Shown here: positions 5,405 through 13,260 of the stretch, piece by piece
Layout: each line of letters starts with the position of its first letter
How positions within the stretch are numbered: the first letter of the stretch is position 1
IMG/VR virus record: IMGVR_UViG_3300009181_000182
Location: 1-36,134 of that record
Direction: 5' to 3' (one strand)
Length of the DNA stretch: 36,134 nucleotides
From: a virus
Program-made: the position numbers and the translations under genes
The notes under the pieces: model-generated
Seen by the model: the letters and a program-made list of their open reading frames with translations, nothing else
The model's database searches: none
What the model was told of the DNA's origin: nothing

Positions 5405-5430
5405 AAAACTGGAAGCGTGCTTCCACTTTT
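5405..5430. terminator. Bidirectional rho-independent terminator
   Basis: TGGAAG (5410-5415) pairs with CTTCCA (5420-5425) around a four-base loop. AAAA (5405-5408) and TTTT (5427-5430) flank the stem, giving a U-run on either strand. It lies downstream of the terminase gene and both tRNA-like elements and upstream of promoter-like site B, so it probably ends the late transcript. Confidence 0.65.
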
Positions 5431-5567
5431 ATTCGGACGTTGATTCCTAGAGAAACCTTGTTTTTAATCTGCAATCGCCACTACTCTAGAGTTTACTATG
5501 GGTTGATTTCTGTATTATGTTAAATCGTAAATCGCTGATTTCGACAAAACGGACTCTGCGAATTTAG

Positions 5568-5641
5568 TGGATCAACTTGGATTCAAACCAAGGTATTCCC
5601 GATTATGAGTCGGGTGCATTGGGTCGCTATGCTATTGATCC
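5568..5641 (-). tRNA. tRNA with CAT anticodon (Met or Ile2), non-canonical elbow
   Basis: A 74-nt cloverleaf with every stem fully paired: acceptor GGATCAA/TTGATCC, D stem GCAT/ATGC, anticodon stem CCCGA/TCGGG, T stem CTTGG/CCAAG. The anticodon loop CTCATAA gives CAT. U8, A14, G15 with C48, A21, U33 and discriminator A73 are present. G1-C72 argues against initiator tRNA, leaving elongator Met or the lysidine-modified Ile tRNA. CCA is not encoded. The D loop AGCGACCCA lacks the G18G19 pair, and the T loop TTTGAAT has U in place of C56, so the usual D-loop/T-loop contact cannot form in the standard way. Confidence 0.8.
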
Positions 5642-5698
5642 TTGTGTTCAATACTTGCTGTTTATGAAAGTATAGTCAATATTTTTACATAGTACCGC

Positions 5699-5763
5699 AG
5701 ACTGTAGGGGGATTTTAACCCCCATATCCGCATTGCGGAATGCTAGGTTTGCATCATACAGTC
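5699..5763 (-). ncRNA. tRNA-like cloverleaf lacking an anticodon loop
   Basis: It begins 10 bases after the terminase stop codon. The acceptor stem GACTGTA/TACAGTC has seven perfect pairs, followed by TG at positions 8-9. The D stem ATGC/GCAT encloses a seven-base loop AAACCTA, and the T stem GGGGG/CCCCC encloses a seven-base loop TTAAAAT. Between them CCGCA and TGCGG could form a five-pair anticodon stem with only one base between them, so six of the seven loop bases are missing and no anticodon exists. An alternative hairpin (GCATT/AATGC) competes. G18G19 and C56 are absent, as in the neighbouring tRNA. It may be a decayed tRNA, a processing signal or a tRNA mimic. Confidence 0.55.
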
Positions 5764-5773
5764 GCGGCCATTC

Positions 5774-7435
5774 CTAGGAGTGTTTGAACCAACGGTTGTC
5801 TTTGTTTGTGCTGCCGTTCATTTCCTTGATCTTGGCGAGAATCCACTTCTCGCGGCTCTTTTGGGCGGCGATGTCGGGATCGTGCGCCATGTCGGTCTTC
5901 CACATTTTGCAAGCCATTGCCAGGGCTTCTATCCTGTCGTCGTGGTCAAGGCAACCGCGTAGTCTTGTTATGCGGGTTAATTGGCGTTGCAGGGTCTTAT
6001 CTGCGGCCACTGTGGGGTGCATAATGAGCCGATGCTGGTTTAGGATCGGTTCTAGGGTTTCGATGATTCTGATCTCTTTTTGACCAGATACGCGAACGGT
6101 TTCAATGCTGCATCCCCATATTTCCTCTCCTGCGTTGTCCGTATCGTTTGCGAGCCTGTTTACGGCTGGCTGGAGCAATTCGACCATCATGCCCTGCCCG
6201 AAGTTGTCTTCGACATACATGGTGTCAACATGGTGTTCTTTGGCTAGTAAAGCGATGGTTTCAATGACCTGGGAGCTGTATCCCCCCGCCATTCCGTCGA
6301 TATGCAGTACCCATAGGTAACCGTTAAGATGGGCGACTACGGCGATGGCTGTTTCGTCCGTTCCCTTGCCCGATGGATCGACCCACATTCGGATGCCTGT
6401 GTAGGGTTGCCACTCCTTATCAAACATTATAGGTGCGTGGTAGCAATCGTCAACAAAGCCTAGTGAAATGATGTCCTCGCAGCGGGTAGTTTGCCCTGCT
6501 GAATTGGTCTTTCCCCAGGCTATTGAAGCGGGTGCTTTGGTCGGCTGCATAGCAAAGACTATGACATCTGATAGCCTTAGTGGAGTCTTTGTATCTTCTC
6601 CGAGTTTCCAGCGCAGAAGGTATTGCATTGAATACTTTGATCGACCCTCGGCTGATTCACGCGCCGCCATTTCCTCTTTGTTGAATCGCTCTGGCCATGC
6701 GAGTTCGCCTTCTTCCATGTCGGCGTACATATCTCCGAGCGGGCAAGATACGCCTTCTGATCCTGGGTGACTCACTGGCCATGCTTTCATGGCGTAGCCG
6801 CCGTTCATAAGGGCTTCGTATACCGTTTCTTCGTGATGGGGCGTTCCCAGATATATAATGTCCCCGCCAGGGATCAATATATTCTCAAATTCGGCCACCT
6901 GATCTTTCAAGCGGCGACGCATATCCATAGTGAGTGTGTTCTCTGAAGTTTCAATATCGTCGCCGATGACGCAAGTTGAGCGCGAGCCTGTGATCTGACC
7001 AGTGATGCCGTAGGCGCAGAATGACGGCGTTCGATCTGGCTCTGTTCCTGCAACGTCAAACATGAGTGCTGAATCGCGCGCTCCAGTTGCTCGATCTGGA
7101 ACTAGGTGCTGCAAGAATCGTGCTTGCCCTAGCCACTTACGCGCTAGGTATAACGACTCCTTTGCTGCTCGCTCTGACTTTGATACATAGGTAATGCGTT
7201 CTGTTGCTGCGTTGGTGAACAACCGCCAAAGGCAATAGGCAATGGTGATCCATGTCTTTGCCGCGCCACGCCACGCCAGCACTCCGCGTCGCCTTGCACC
7301 AGTTTGTAGGTACTTGGCTATTTCGATGTGATGGCGTGGGATGGATGGCATTCCGATTTCAATCCAGAGTTGTTCTAGAAAGAATGGGAAGTCAGTCGCT
7401 AGTTTTTTTAGATACTCCTGCGTCTTATCATTCAT
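5774..7435 (-). CDS. Terminase large subunit (T7 gp19-like)
   Basis: The ATPase-nuclease motor that packages DNA into the prohead, 553 residues against 586 for T7 gp19. An atypical Walker A WRGAAKT lies at residues 55-61, and the Walker B CVIGDD ends at residue 160. The nuclease domain follows with WVDPSGKGTDETAIAVV, then MYVEDNFGQGM and LDHDDRIEALAMA near the C-terminus, the acidic positions expected of the RNase H-like fold. The start overlaps the stop of the upstream gene as TAATG. It is the last protein gene of the late block; the tRNA-like elements follow directly. Confidence 0.93.
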   Translation of the reverse strand: MNDKTQEYLKKLATDFPFFLEQLWIEIGMPSIPRHHIEIAKYLQTGARRRGVLAWRGAAKTWITIAYCLWRLFTNAATERITYVSKSERAAKESLYLARKWLGQARFLQHLVPDRATGARDSALMFDVAGTEPDRTPSFCAYGITGQITGSRSTCVIGDDIETSENTLTMDMRRRLKDQVAEFENILIPGGDIIYLGTPHHEETVYEALMNGGYAMKAWPVSHPGSEGVSCPLGDMYADMEEGELAWPERFNKEEMAARESAEGRSKYSMQYLLRWKLGEDTKTPLRLSDVIVFAMQPTKAPASIAWGKTNSAGQTTRCEDIISLGFVDDCYHAPIMFDKEWQPYTGIRMWVDPSGKGTDETAIAVVAHLNGYLWVLHIDGMAGGYSSQVIETIALLAKEHHVDTMYVEDNFGQGMMVELLQPAVNRLANDTDNAGEEIWGCSIETVRVSGQKEIRIIETLEPILNQHRLIMHPTVAADKTLQRQLTRITRLRGCLDHDDRIEALAMACKMWKTDMAHDPDIAAQKSREKWILAKIKEMNGSTNKDNRWFKHS

Positions 7436-7761
7436 TAGTGACCTATTGGGTCTTCTGGAAGAAACTGCGGTTGTTCCGCTTGTTGACCAAAATTAAATGG
7501 CGTGGCACTGTTGCCAGCCCTTGCATTTCCTGTCAAGTTGTAAACGCCGCCGCCGCTGCCACTGCCACCGCGATTTCCATCATTTCCACCTGTGCTTACG
7601 CCACCGTTTACTGGGCCACTTGTTGCAAGCGTGCCGCCATCTGTTGTTGTGTTGTTGTTCGACCTGCCTTCTTTGGTGCGTGAGCCGCTGTATTTTTGAC
7701 CTTTAACATTTTTGGTTTTTGGGGGTGGTAAATACGCTGGTTTTTTATTGCTCTTTGCCAT
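7435..7761 (-). CDS. Low-complexity Gly/Asn-rich protein, 108 aa
   Basis: A basic N-terminus (KSNKKPAYLPPPKTKNVKGQKY) leads into a Gly/Ser/Asn/Thr-rich middle (GGVSTGGNDGNRGGSGSGGG) and a short C-terminus rich in Gln and Pro. The protein is predicted to be disordered. The ATG follows AAAAAGGA. Its place between the HNH gene and the large terminase suggests a packaging or head-completion accessory, but no family is recognised. Confidence 0.7.
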   Translation of the reverse strand: MAKSNKKPAYLPPPKTKNVKGQKYSGSRTKEGRSNNNTTTDGGTLATSGPVNGGVSTGGNDGNRGGSGSGGGVYNLTGNARAGNSATPFNFGQQAEQPQFLPEDPIGH

Positions 7762-7820
7762 GATGTTTCCTTTTTAATCTGAAGTGATTAACTGCATTTT
7801 TAAAACTTTTATGCTAAGTC

Positions 7821-8048
7821 TTATGTACTTTTCGATCCCTTAGTTCTATTTGTATGACGGCTTACTGCGCGAAGGTTGGATCGAGCGTTGGAGCCACCAT
7901 CCTTGATTGATTTCTTATGATCCACTTCTCGCGGATCACCTACCTTTAATCCCATCTCTCGTCGAGCCTGATTACGCTCGCTGCGGTTGCGTATTTGGAT
8001 ACCAGTACCTTGGTAGTCCCGATATTCCTTAGCATAATCTCTAGCCAT
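7821..8048 (-). CDS. Small HNH endonuclease-like protein, 75 aa
   Basis: The C-terminal half reads REVDHKKSIKDGGSNARSNL followed by AVSRHTNRTKG. This is the DH...GG.N..SNL...N..KG signature of small HNH proteins often found beside terminase genes in phages. The N-terminal half is basic and helical (DYAKEYRDYQGT, RNRSERNQARREM). HNH proteins next to terminase are known in some phages to assist cleavage at genome ends; that role is inferred here from position. The start overlaps the upstream stop as TAATG. Confidence 0.75.
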   Translation of the reverse strand: MARDYAKEYRDYQGTGIQIRNRSERNQARREMGLKVGDPREVDHKKSIKDGGSNARSNLRAVSRHTNRTKGSKST

Positions 8049-8815
8049 TATTCATTCTCCATTGTTAAAAGTTGTGCTTCCCATTGTCGCCCGCGCTTAC
8101 GGTGTGAAGGATCGCGAATTAAATCTATAATTATCATTGCTGCTCCCCATTGCGAAGTGTCGCGCCGACTCATCCACTTTGGTTGTTTCGGGCCGCAAGT
8201 TCCAACATTGGAATACCAATATGGTAATGGAATACTCTTGGTGCGCCGACATTGTGTTGGTGGCTGCGGTCTATGGGTGTGACCGCGCACGAATAATCTG
8301 TGAGCTTCGCCACCTGTGAAGTTAAAGAACTGTAGTGCTTCTAGCTCATCGGAGTTCTGCCCTGTATCAAAGCCATGTGTTAGCACTACTGGGCCAATTT
8401 CAACGCAACCTAGTTTGTCTTTGCGGTACGGAGTCCAGTGCCACTTCTTTGATTCGCTGGCGAACGGCTCTGTGTGCAAGAAGTCCGTAACGTCGCGCAA
8501 TGCCCTGGGTATTCGGCGCGGGTCTTGCGATATAAGGTTGTCGTCATGGTTGCCCATGATGATTGCATTGTGAGTTTTAGTTGGGAGTACCTTACGAATT
8601 GATGCTAGGAACGCTGCGGCGTGTCTGTACTCGTCTAGAAGCGTGTGATCCGATTCGTTTGGATGAACGGATGCCGCCGCTGCCTCGAAAATGTCCCCCA
8701 GGTGAACAAAATGCGTGATCCCTTTGGTTTTAGTGAGTGTTTCGAGTAGCCATTTGTGCGTTGGCGGTGGGGTAAATGGAGAATGTGTGCAACTTATAGC
8801 TGCTATTCGCGTCAT
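8048..8815 (-). CDS. Calcineurin-like metallophosphoesterase, 255 aa
   Basis: The metal-binding blocks appear in order: SCTH (residues 8-11), HLGDIF (D41), GNHDD (89-92 with N89 and H90), THGF (H147) and GHTH (178-181). These match the two-metal phosphoesterase family, which includes phage phosphatases and nucleases. The first block is normally DxH; here the Asp is Cys9, so metal binding or substrate may differ. The gene lies between small terminase and the HNH protein, suggesting a late role in DNA processing, but the substrate cannot be read from the sequence. Confidence 0.82.
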   Translation of the reverse strand: MTRIAAISCTHSPFTPPPTHKWLLETLTKTKGITHFVHLGDIFEAAAASVHPNESDHTLLDEYRHAAAFLASIRKVLPTKTHNAIIMGNHDDNLISQDPRRIPRALRDVTDFLHTEPFASESKKWHWTPYRKDKLGCVEIGPVVLTHGFDTGQNSDELEALQFFNFTGGEAHRLFVRGHTHRPQPPTQCRRTKSIPLPYWYSNVGTCGPKQPKWMSRRDTSQWGAAMIIIDLIRDPSHRKRGRQWEAQLLTMENE

Positions 8816-8827
8816 TAAGTCCCCTTG

Positions 8828-9100
8828 TTAGATTGCCTCTTTAATATCCTGCTTCGGTCTGAATTTTAGTCCGCGCATACTCATTTCGCTTACCAAATCG
8901 TTGAGCGGTGAATCAACTGTCTTAATTGCGTTGATGCCGTTATCCTTTAAAAAGTTACGAACGGCGTTAAAGTCTGCTGCTGTCGCCATAATCATCTTAG
9001 TTGAGCCGTCGGGTGCTATTGTTTCGCGACCATCTCGCAATACTTGGAGCATTCGCTCTGCCAATAGCCTGTGAAGTACATCACCTTCATTATTATTCAA
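8828..9100 (-). CDS. Terminase small subunit (T7 gp18-like), TTG start
   Basis: A 90-residue protein, matching the 89 residues of T7 gp18. It has the family pattern of a helical HRLLAERMLQVLRDG segment followed by TAADFNAVRNFLKDNGI. In the family it recognises concatemeric DNA and hands it to the large subunit. The start is a TTG preceded by TAGGA with seven bases of spacing; no in-frame ATG is better placed. The gene follows the last internal virion protein and precedes the metallophosphoesterase, the usual place for gp18. Confidence 0.8.
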   Translation of the reverse strand: MNNNEGDVLHRLLAERMLQVLRDGRETIAPDGSTKMIMATAADFNAVRNFLKDNGINAIKTVDSPLNDLVSEMSMRGLKFRPKQDIKEAI

Positions 9101-9108
9101 TTTAATTC

Positions 9109-12100
9109 CTATTTGTATGCTTTGTTATTATTTTGTCTACGCTGATAATCTGCTCCCCACGGAATAAGACCGCCGGGAGAAGATGGCACTAATTTTCCGT
9201 AAGTCCAATTAAGTAATCGCATCTGCAATAAATTCTGAAATGGCAAACTGCGTGAAAGCATCATCTTTTCAGATTTAGACTGTCCATTTACAAGCGAGTT
9301 GTAGCCGCCCTCAATCAAGTCGCGCGCCATACCGCCGGCTGGGCCGAGAGAAGCTCCGATTACATTTAGAACCTTGGCGTTGCCGGCATCAGCACGATCA
9401 CGCATGGCCGCGCTGCTTGCTCCACCGTTATATTGCACCCCAAGCATCTGTGCTGGCCCAATGCCACCGGCCTCTAACAGGCCGAGGCCTCTATGTATAA
9501 CACCAAGTGATCCCGCCGTAGACATACCATTATAAATGGCTCCCATTGGATTTGTTTTAAGTTGCTCAACGCTGTCTGAAAAACTTTGCTGACCAGATAG
9601 ATCGCGCACCGCTGCACCAATCATCCATCCACCGATTACATGGGATGCAAACCATCCGCTGCTTAAATGAGCCGGCATTTGTGCCATAGGGCGCAAGCGT
9701 TGCGATGAATACGCAGAAAGAAATGCCTGGAATTGATTTAAGATACGAAGCGCGGGGTATTTGTCCTCATAGAGAGGTCTGTTCATAACTCCAGGCGCAA
9801 TATTATAATAATGGCGAGCCGCACTTTGTACTCCAACATTGATTCTCTGAAACACGCCTGGATTTGTAATTGCACCATCAAAGAAGTCCATATAAATAGG
9901 ACGGAGATCGGAAACAAATGTACTAATTGGTGATGCTGATGCCGCCTCGTTCCCACTGAAATAAGTTCCCCGCTGGTGCATTTCGTTCACTACATAATCA
10001 ACATTTGAAGCATTGATTCCTAACTTGGATAGACGACCTATTGAATAAGTATCAAGACCAAGCTTCGCAGCTTCAATTCGTATCGCAGATTCAGTAGCTC
10101 CAGTTCCAGCTGCCGCAACTGCTTGATATAGTTTCCTGGCTCCATTGGCCGCTTCGTGCCACGCCATTAAAGACGATGCGTTTCTAGTAAAAGCATTTAG
10201 GTGGTCTAGTCCTGTATAGCGTAAGAGTCTGCTAGTTGTTCCGTCTAGCACCCAATCAATTACTTCTGTTGCATTCTTAACTGCTCCCTGTCCAAATCCG
10301 CGCCCAACATCCCTAAGGGGTCGCTTTGATTTAAGAGTCAACATATCACCAAACATGGCCATGCCTTCAAGTGCCGCTCTGCGCTGAATTTTTGGAAGCG
10401 TATCTATAAACGGAACAAACGAAAGAAGGGAATATCCCAATCGAGAAACATTCCCAGGCCGCATTGATTCAAACGCCAAACTGTTTGCGTCCAGTAGGTT
10501 TGGGATAGCCATAGAACCACCCTTTACAACCATTGCAATGCGCTGAACATTTCGTGAAATCCACGGCTGTATTTCGCCACGCTCAATATTGTCTACAAAG
10601 TGTGTCTGCCCAATGAGCGACTTAATCTTTGCTTCAATAGGAACCAGCTGCTTTCTAATTATTTCTTTATTAAATCCGGCAACTACCTTTGGCTTATCTG
10701 CAAGTCTTGATCCAAGAGAATCCCATGCGCTTCTAAAATCAGATATCCCCTGCAACAACTCCTGTGAGTTTGTAGGTTTTCTTAATGCGCCTGTTTCCGG
10801 ATCGCGGAAAAATAGTCCTACGCTCTTGTTGTTTTGTAACGATTGCGAAACGGAAATTTCGCCGTCAATTTGTGCGGAATATCTACGCAAAACCGACTCC
10901 ATGTTTTGTTCCGTAAATGGAAGAAGTTCATCAACAAGCCCACCGAAAAATACGCGACGCTTTAAATTATCCGGAGTAGAAACGGCAGTGCTAATAGCAT
11001 TGCGTTCATTTTTTCCTACCCCCAAATTCTCGCCAAGCATTCCATCTATTGTTCTATCTGCGGCCTCATTCCAAATCACCCTTTGTGCTTGCTGATATTC
11101 GGCGTGAAGTTCCGGACTTGATTTAAGTAGCCCCTTGGGGTCTGGCAGGAAATCTAACTCTTGTGCTTCTAGTGCCGCCTTAAATTCTGCGGCAGTCATA
11201 TTGACTTTCATTTTGGAAGTATCAAATTTAGATTCAGTAGTAAGCCAATTTATGATGCGTGATCTACTTTCGTTTGTGCGCGCGCCGCTAACTGGGTCTT
11301 TGGCAAAAAGTTTCTTTTGATCTTTCCATAGCTTTGTCATCGCTTCTATGGTTGTTTGATTTTGATGAGTGAGAGAATTTTGATATTCAAATTGCTTAAC
11401 GAACGCTTCGCGCGCCGCTATTCGGTCAAGGCCGACACGCTCCTTGTTAAACATATGTGGTACAAAATAATCTCCAGTAAAAGCATCATCGGGAATCATT
11501 TTTAGTTTTTTAAGAGTAACGCCATAGTCTTTCCACCAGCCTTCTAAATTTGTAACTATGCTGTTTACGCCTGGGCTAAGAGCGGGATCGCCTACTACCG
11601 CTTGTCCAGTTAAATTCTTATGGAGCCGTTCGCGCCTGTACATTTCAAAAATTGCTGAAGTAAGTTCTGCTTGGGTTGGCGCGCGTTTTTCGGCTTTTAA
11701 GAAATCTCCAATAATGCTGTTGCGTAACTGTCGTGCTGAATTATCACGATAATTGCTTATGTCTTCAGCATTGTGTGAAATTTCACCACTAAGTTTTGCG
11801 TCTTTGTTCGTTAGTTCTGAAGTGGTGAATAGAGAATCAATTAGTTCGTTAAACACTCCACCAGCCGCTCGTCGCGCCGCGCCGTCTGGGCCTGTCCACA
11901 TAGACAACTTTGCGTTTACACCGTCTAGTAGGTTAAACAAGTTGAGTACGGAAGGCTGGAATCCTGGCTCTAAGGCTCTGTCGCGTCCCAGCTCAAGAAG
12001 CTTATTAACAGTTTCCCAGTGGTCATAATGACTTTGATTTGGGTGATCGACAATCTCAAATTGCTTTCCTTCGCCCCTATATATTTCTCGCATCTCTGCG

Positions 12101-13260
12101 ATTTGCTTTTTCATTGCCTTGCGAACGTGCTTGAAAACTGGTAGATATAGAGTTTCGTTGCCATGACCAGTATCGTGAACAATTCCATTTTGTGCATCAT
12201 CTATGAAGCCTTGAAGTGATGCTTCGTTGGCTTGAGCATCATCGCCAATTCCTCGCGTACCCTTGGATGTTTCAGCCAATGATTGGGTTGCGCCTTCTTC
12301 ATATACGCCAACCTTTGCAGACTTCAAATGTGCTATTTGAGTATCTAGAAAGGCCGTTCTTCCTTTAATTGCAAGGCCGCGAAGTGTTGGAGAGCGCATT
12401 GCAGCTGCGTCTAGGTAGCCAATCGAATGTGCTATTCCCGAAACAGTGCCAAACATCGCCATTCCCATTCCCGCGCCTTCTAGTATTTTCTTTGCGTCAT
12501 CTTGAAAGCCAGGAAGATTGTCAATATTGTTTGTTGCATAATTAAATAAAGCGTTGTTAGCAGCGGTATATGAGCCACCTATAAGTGCGCCCTTGGCCAT
12601 AGATATTGCCGTACCAGCCAGCGCGCCGCGCACGCCGCCAAACACGGTCTTGGCTGCAAGAACCCCCGCTATGCTGCGTGATGCAAGTGCTGTTTGTCTT
12701 ATGGCATTTACTGCACCGCCAACAGGAATATAGTTAAGCGGATCAGCTACCATTACTGGAAGCGATGCAATAAGGTGATGAGCTGTTCCCCAATTCTCTG
12801 TGTAGGCAGCAAGTTCTTCCTGGCGTGTTCGTATCTCGCTGGTCGTATCCAAAAGATCATTAAGTTCTGATTTCGGCATATTCCATCTTAAATATCCGTT
12901 TTCAGCAAGAGAAGTTAAATCGTTTCTAAGCTGCGGCGTGGCGCGCTCGAACTGATATTGAAAACTTTCTTTAGTTACCAGCTCTTTATCATCAGATACT
13001 AAAGTATTATCGCCGCCAAATAAATTTGATATGTAGCTATATGCGCCAGTGATAAGTGGATCGGTAACAGAACGAATTGCTTGAACACTGCCAAGTGTTT
13101 GATAAGTGTTACCTAGATACCCCCAGTAAGTTCCATCTGGATGTTTGGGAGCTTCATTATCCATATCCGATTGAGATTTCACAAAGTCGGCGGCTGAACG
13201 ATCAGCAACACCCAGGACACGCATTTGAGAATACTTATCAGAAAAGTTTACTTCTGGCAT
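9109..13260 (-). CDS. Internal virion protein, gp16-like DNA ejection protein
   Basis: At 1383 residues it compares with 1318 for T7 gp16 and holds the same position after the gp14- and gp15-like genes. Hydrophobic, Ala/Gly-rich stretches occur near residues 165-280 (IASLPVMVADPLNYIPVGGA, GMGMAMFGTVSGIAHSIGYL), a long helical middle follows, and the C-terminal part has an amphipathic region (LRILNQFQAFLSAYSSQRL, GGWMIGAAVRDLSG). In T7 the protein leaves the capsid and forms part of the channel into the host. The N-terminus shows no lytic transglycosylase domain, unlike T7 gp16. The start overlaps the upstream stop as TAATG. Confidence 0.8.
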   Translation of the reverse strand: MPEVNFSDKYSQMRVLGVADRSAADFVKSQSDMDNEAPKHPDGTYWGYLGNTYQTLGSVQAIRSVTDPLITGAYSYISNLFGGDNTLVSDDKELVTKESFQYQFERATPQLRNDLTSLAENGYLRWNMPKSELNDLLDTTSEIRTRQEELAAYTENWGTAHHLIASLPVMVADPLNYIPVGGAVNAIRQTALASRSIAGVLAAKTVFGGVRGALAGTAISMAKGALIGGSYTAANNALFNYATNNIDNLPGFQDDAKKILEGAGMGMAMFGTVSGIAHSIGYLDAAAMRSPTLRGLAIKGRTAFLDTQIAHLKSAKVGVYEEGATQSLAETSKGTRGIGDDAQANEASLQGFIDDAQNGIVHDTGHGNETLYLPVFKHVRKAMKKQIAEMREIYRGEGKQFEIVDHPNQSHYDHWETVNKLLELGRDRALEPGFQPSVLNLFNLLDGVNAKLSMWTGPDGAARRAAGGVFNELIDSLFTTSELTNKDAKLSGEISHNAEDISNYRDNSARQLRNSIIGDFLKAEKRAPTQAELTSAIFEMYRRERLHKNLTGQAVVGDPALSPGVNSIVTNLEGWWKDYGVTLKKLKMIPDDAFTGDYFVPHMFNKERVGLDRIAAREAFVKQFEYQNSLTHQNQTTIEAMTKLWKDQKKLFAKDPVSGARTNESRSRIINWLTTESKFDTSKMKVNMTAAEFKAALEAQELDFLPDPKGLLKSSPELHAEYQQAQRVIWNEAADRTIDGMLGENLGVGKNERNAISTAVSTPDNLKRRVFFGGLVDELLPFTEQNMESVLRRYSAQIDGEISVSQSLQNNKSVGLFFRDPETGALRKPTNSQELLQGISDFRSAWDSLGSRLADKPKVVAGFNKEIIRKQLVPIEAKIKSLIGQTHFVDNIERGEIQPWISRNVQRIAMVVKGGSMAIPNLLDANSLAFESMRPGNVSRLGYSLLSFVPFIDTLPKIQRRAALEGMAMFGDMLTLKSKRPLRDVGRGFGQGAVKNATEVIDWVLDGTTSRLLRYTGLDHLNAFTRNASSLMAWHEAANGARKLYQAVAAAGTGATESAIRIEAAKLGLDTYSIGRLSKLGINASNVDYVVNEMHQRGTYFSGNEAASASPISTFVSDLRPIYMDFFDGAITNPGVFQRINVGVQSAARHYYNIAPGVMNRPLYEDKYPALRILNQFQAFLSAYSSQRLRPMAQMPAHLSSGWFASHVIGGWMIGAAVRDLSGQQSFSDSVEQLKTNPMGAIYNGMSTAGSLGVIHRGLGLLEAGGIGPAQMLGVQYNGGASSAAMRDRADAGNAKVLNVIGASLGPAGGMARDLIEGGYNSLVNGQSKSEKMMLSRSLPFQNLLQMRLLNWTYGKLVPSSPGGLIPWGADYQRRQNNNKAYK

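Noticed and set aside
5562-5760. Plus-strand frame with DSNQGIPDYESGALGRYAI
   Set aside because: This is the familiar spurious translation opposite a tRNA gene; the cloverleaf on the minus strand explains it.
12062-12085. Plus-strand TTTCCTTCGCCCCTATATAT, similar to the promoter motif
   Set aside because: Opposite orientation to all genes, inside the gp16-like gene, and lacks the TAATC part. Treated as chance.
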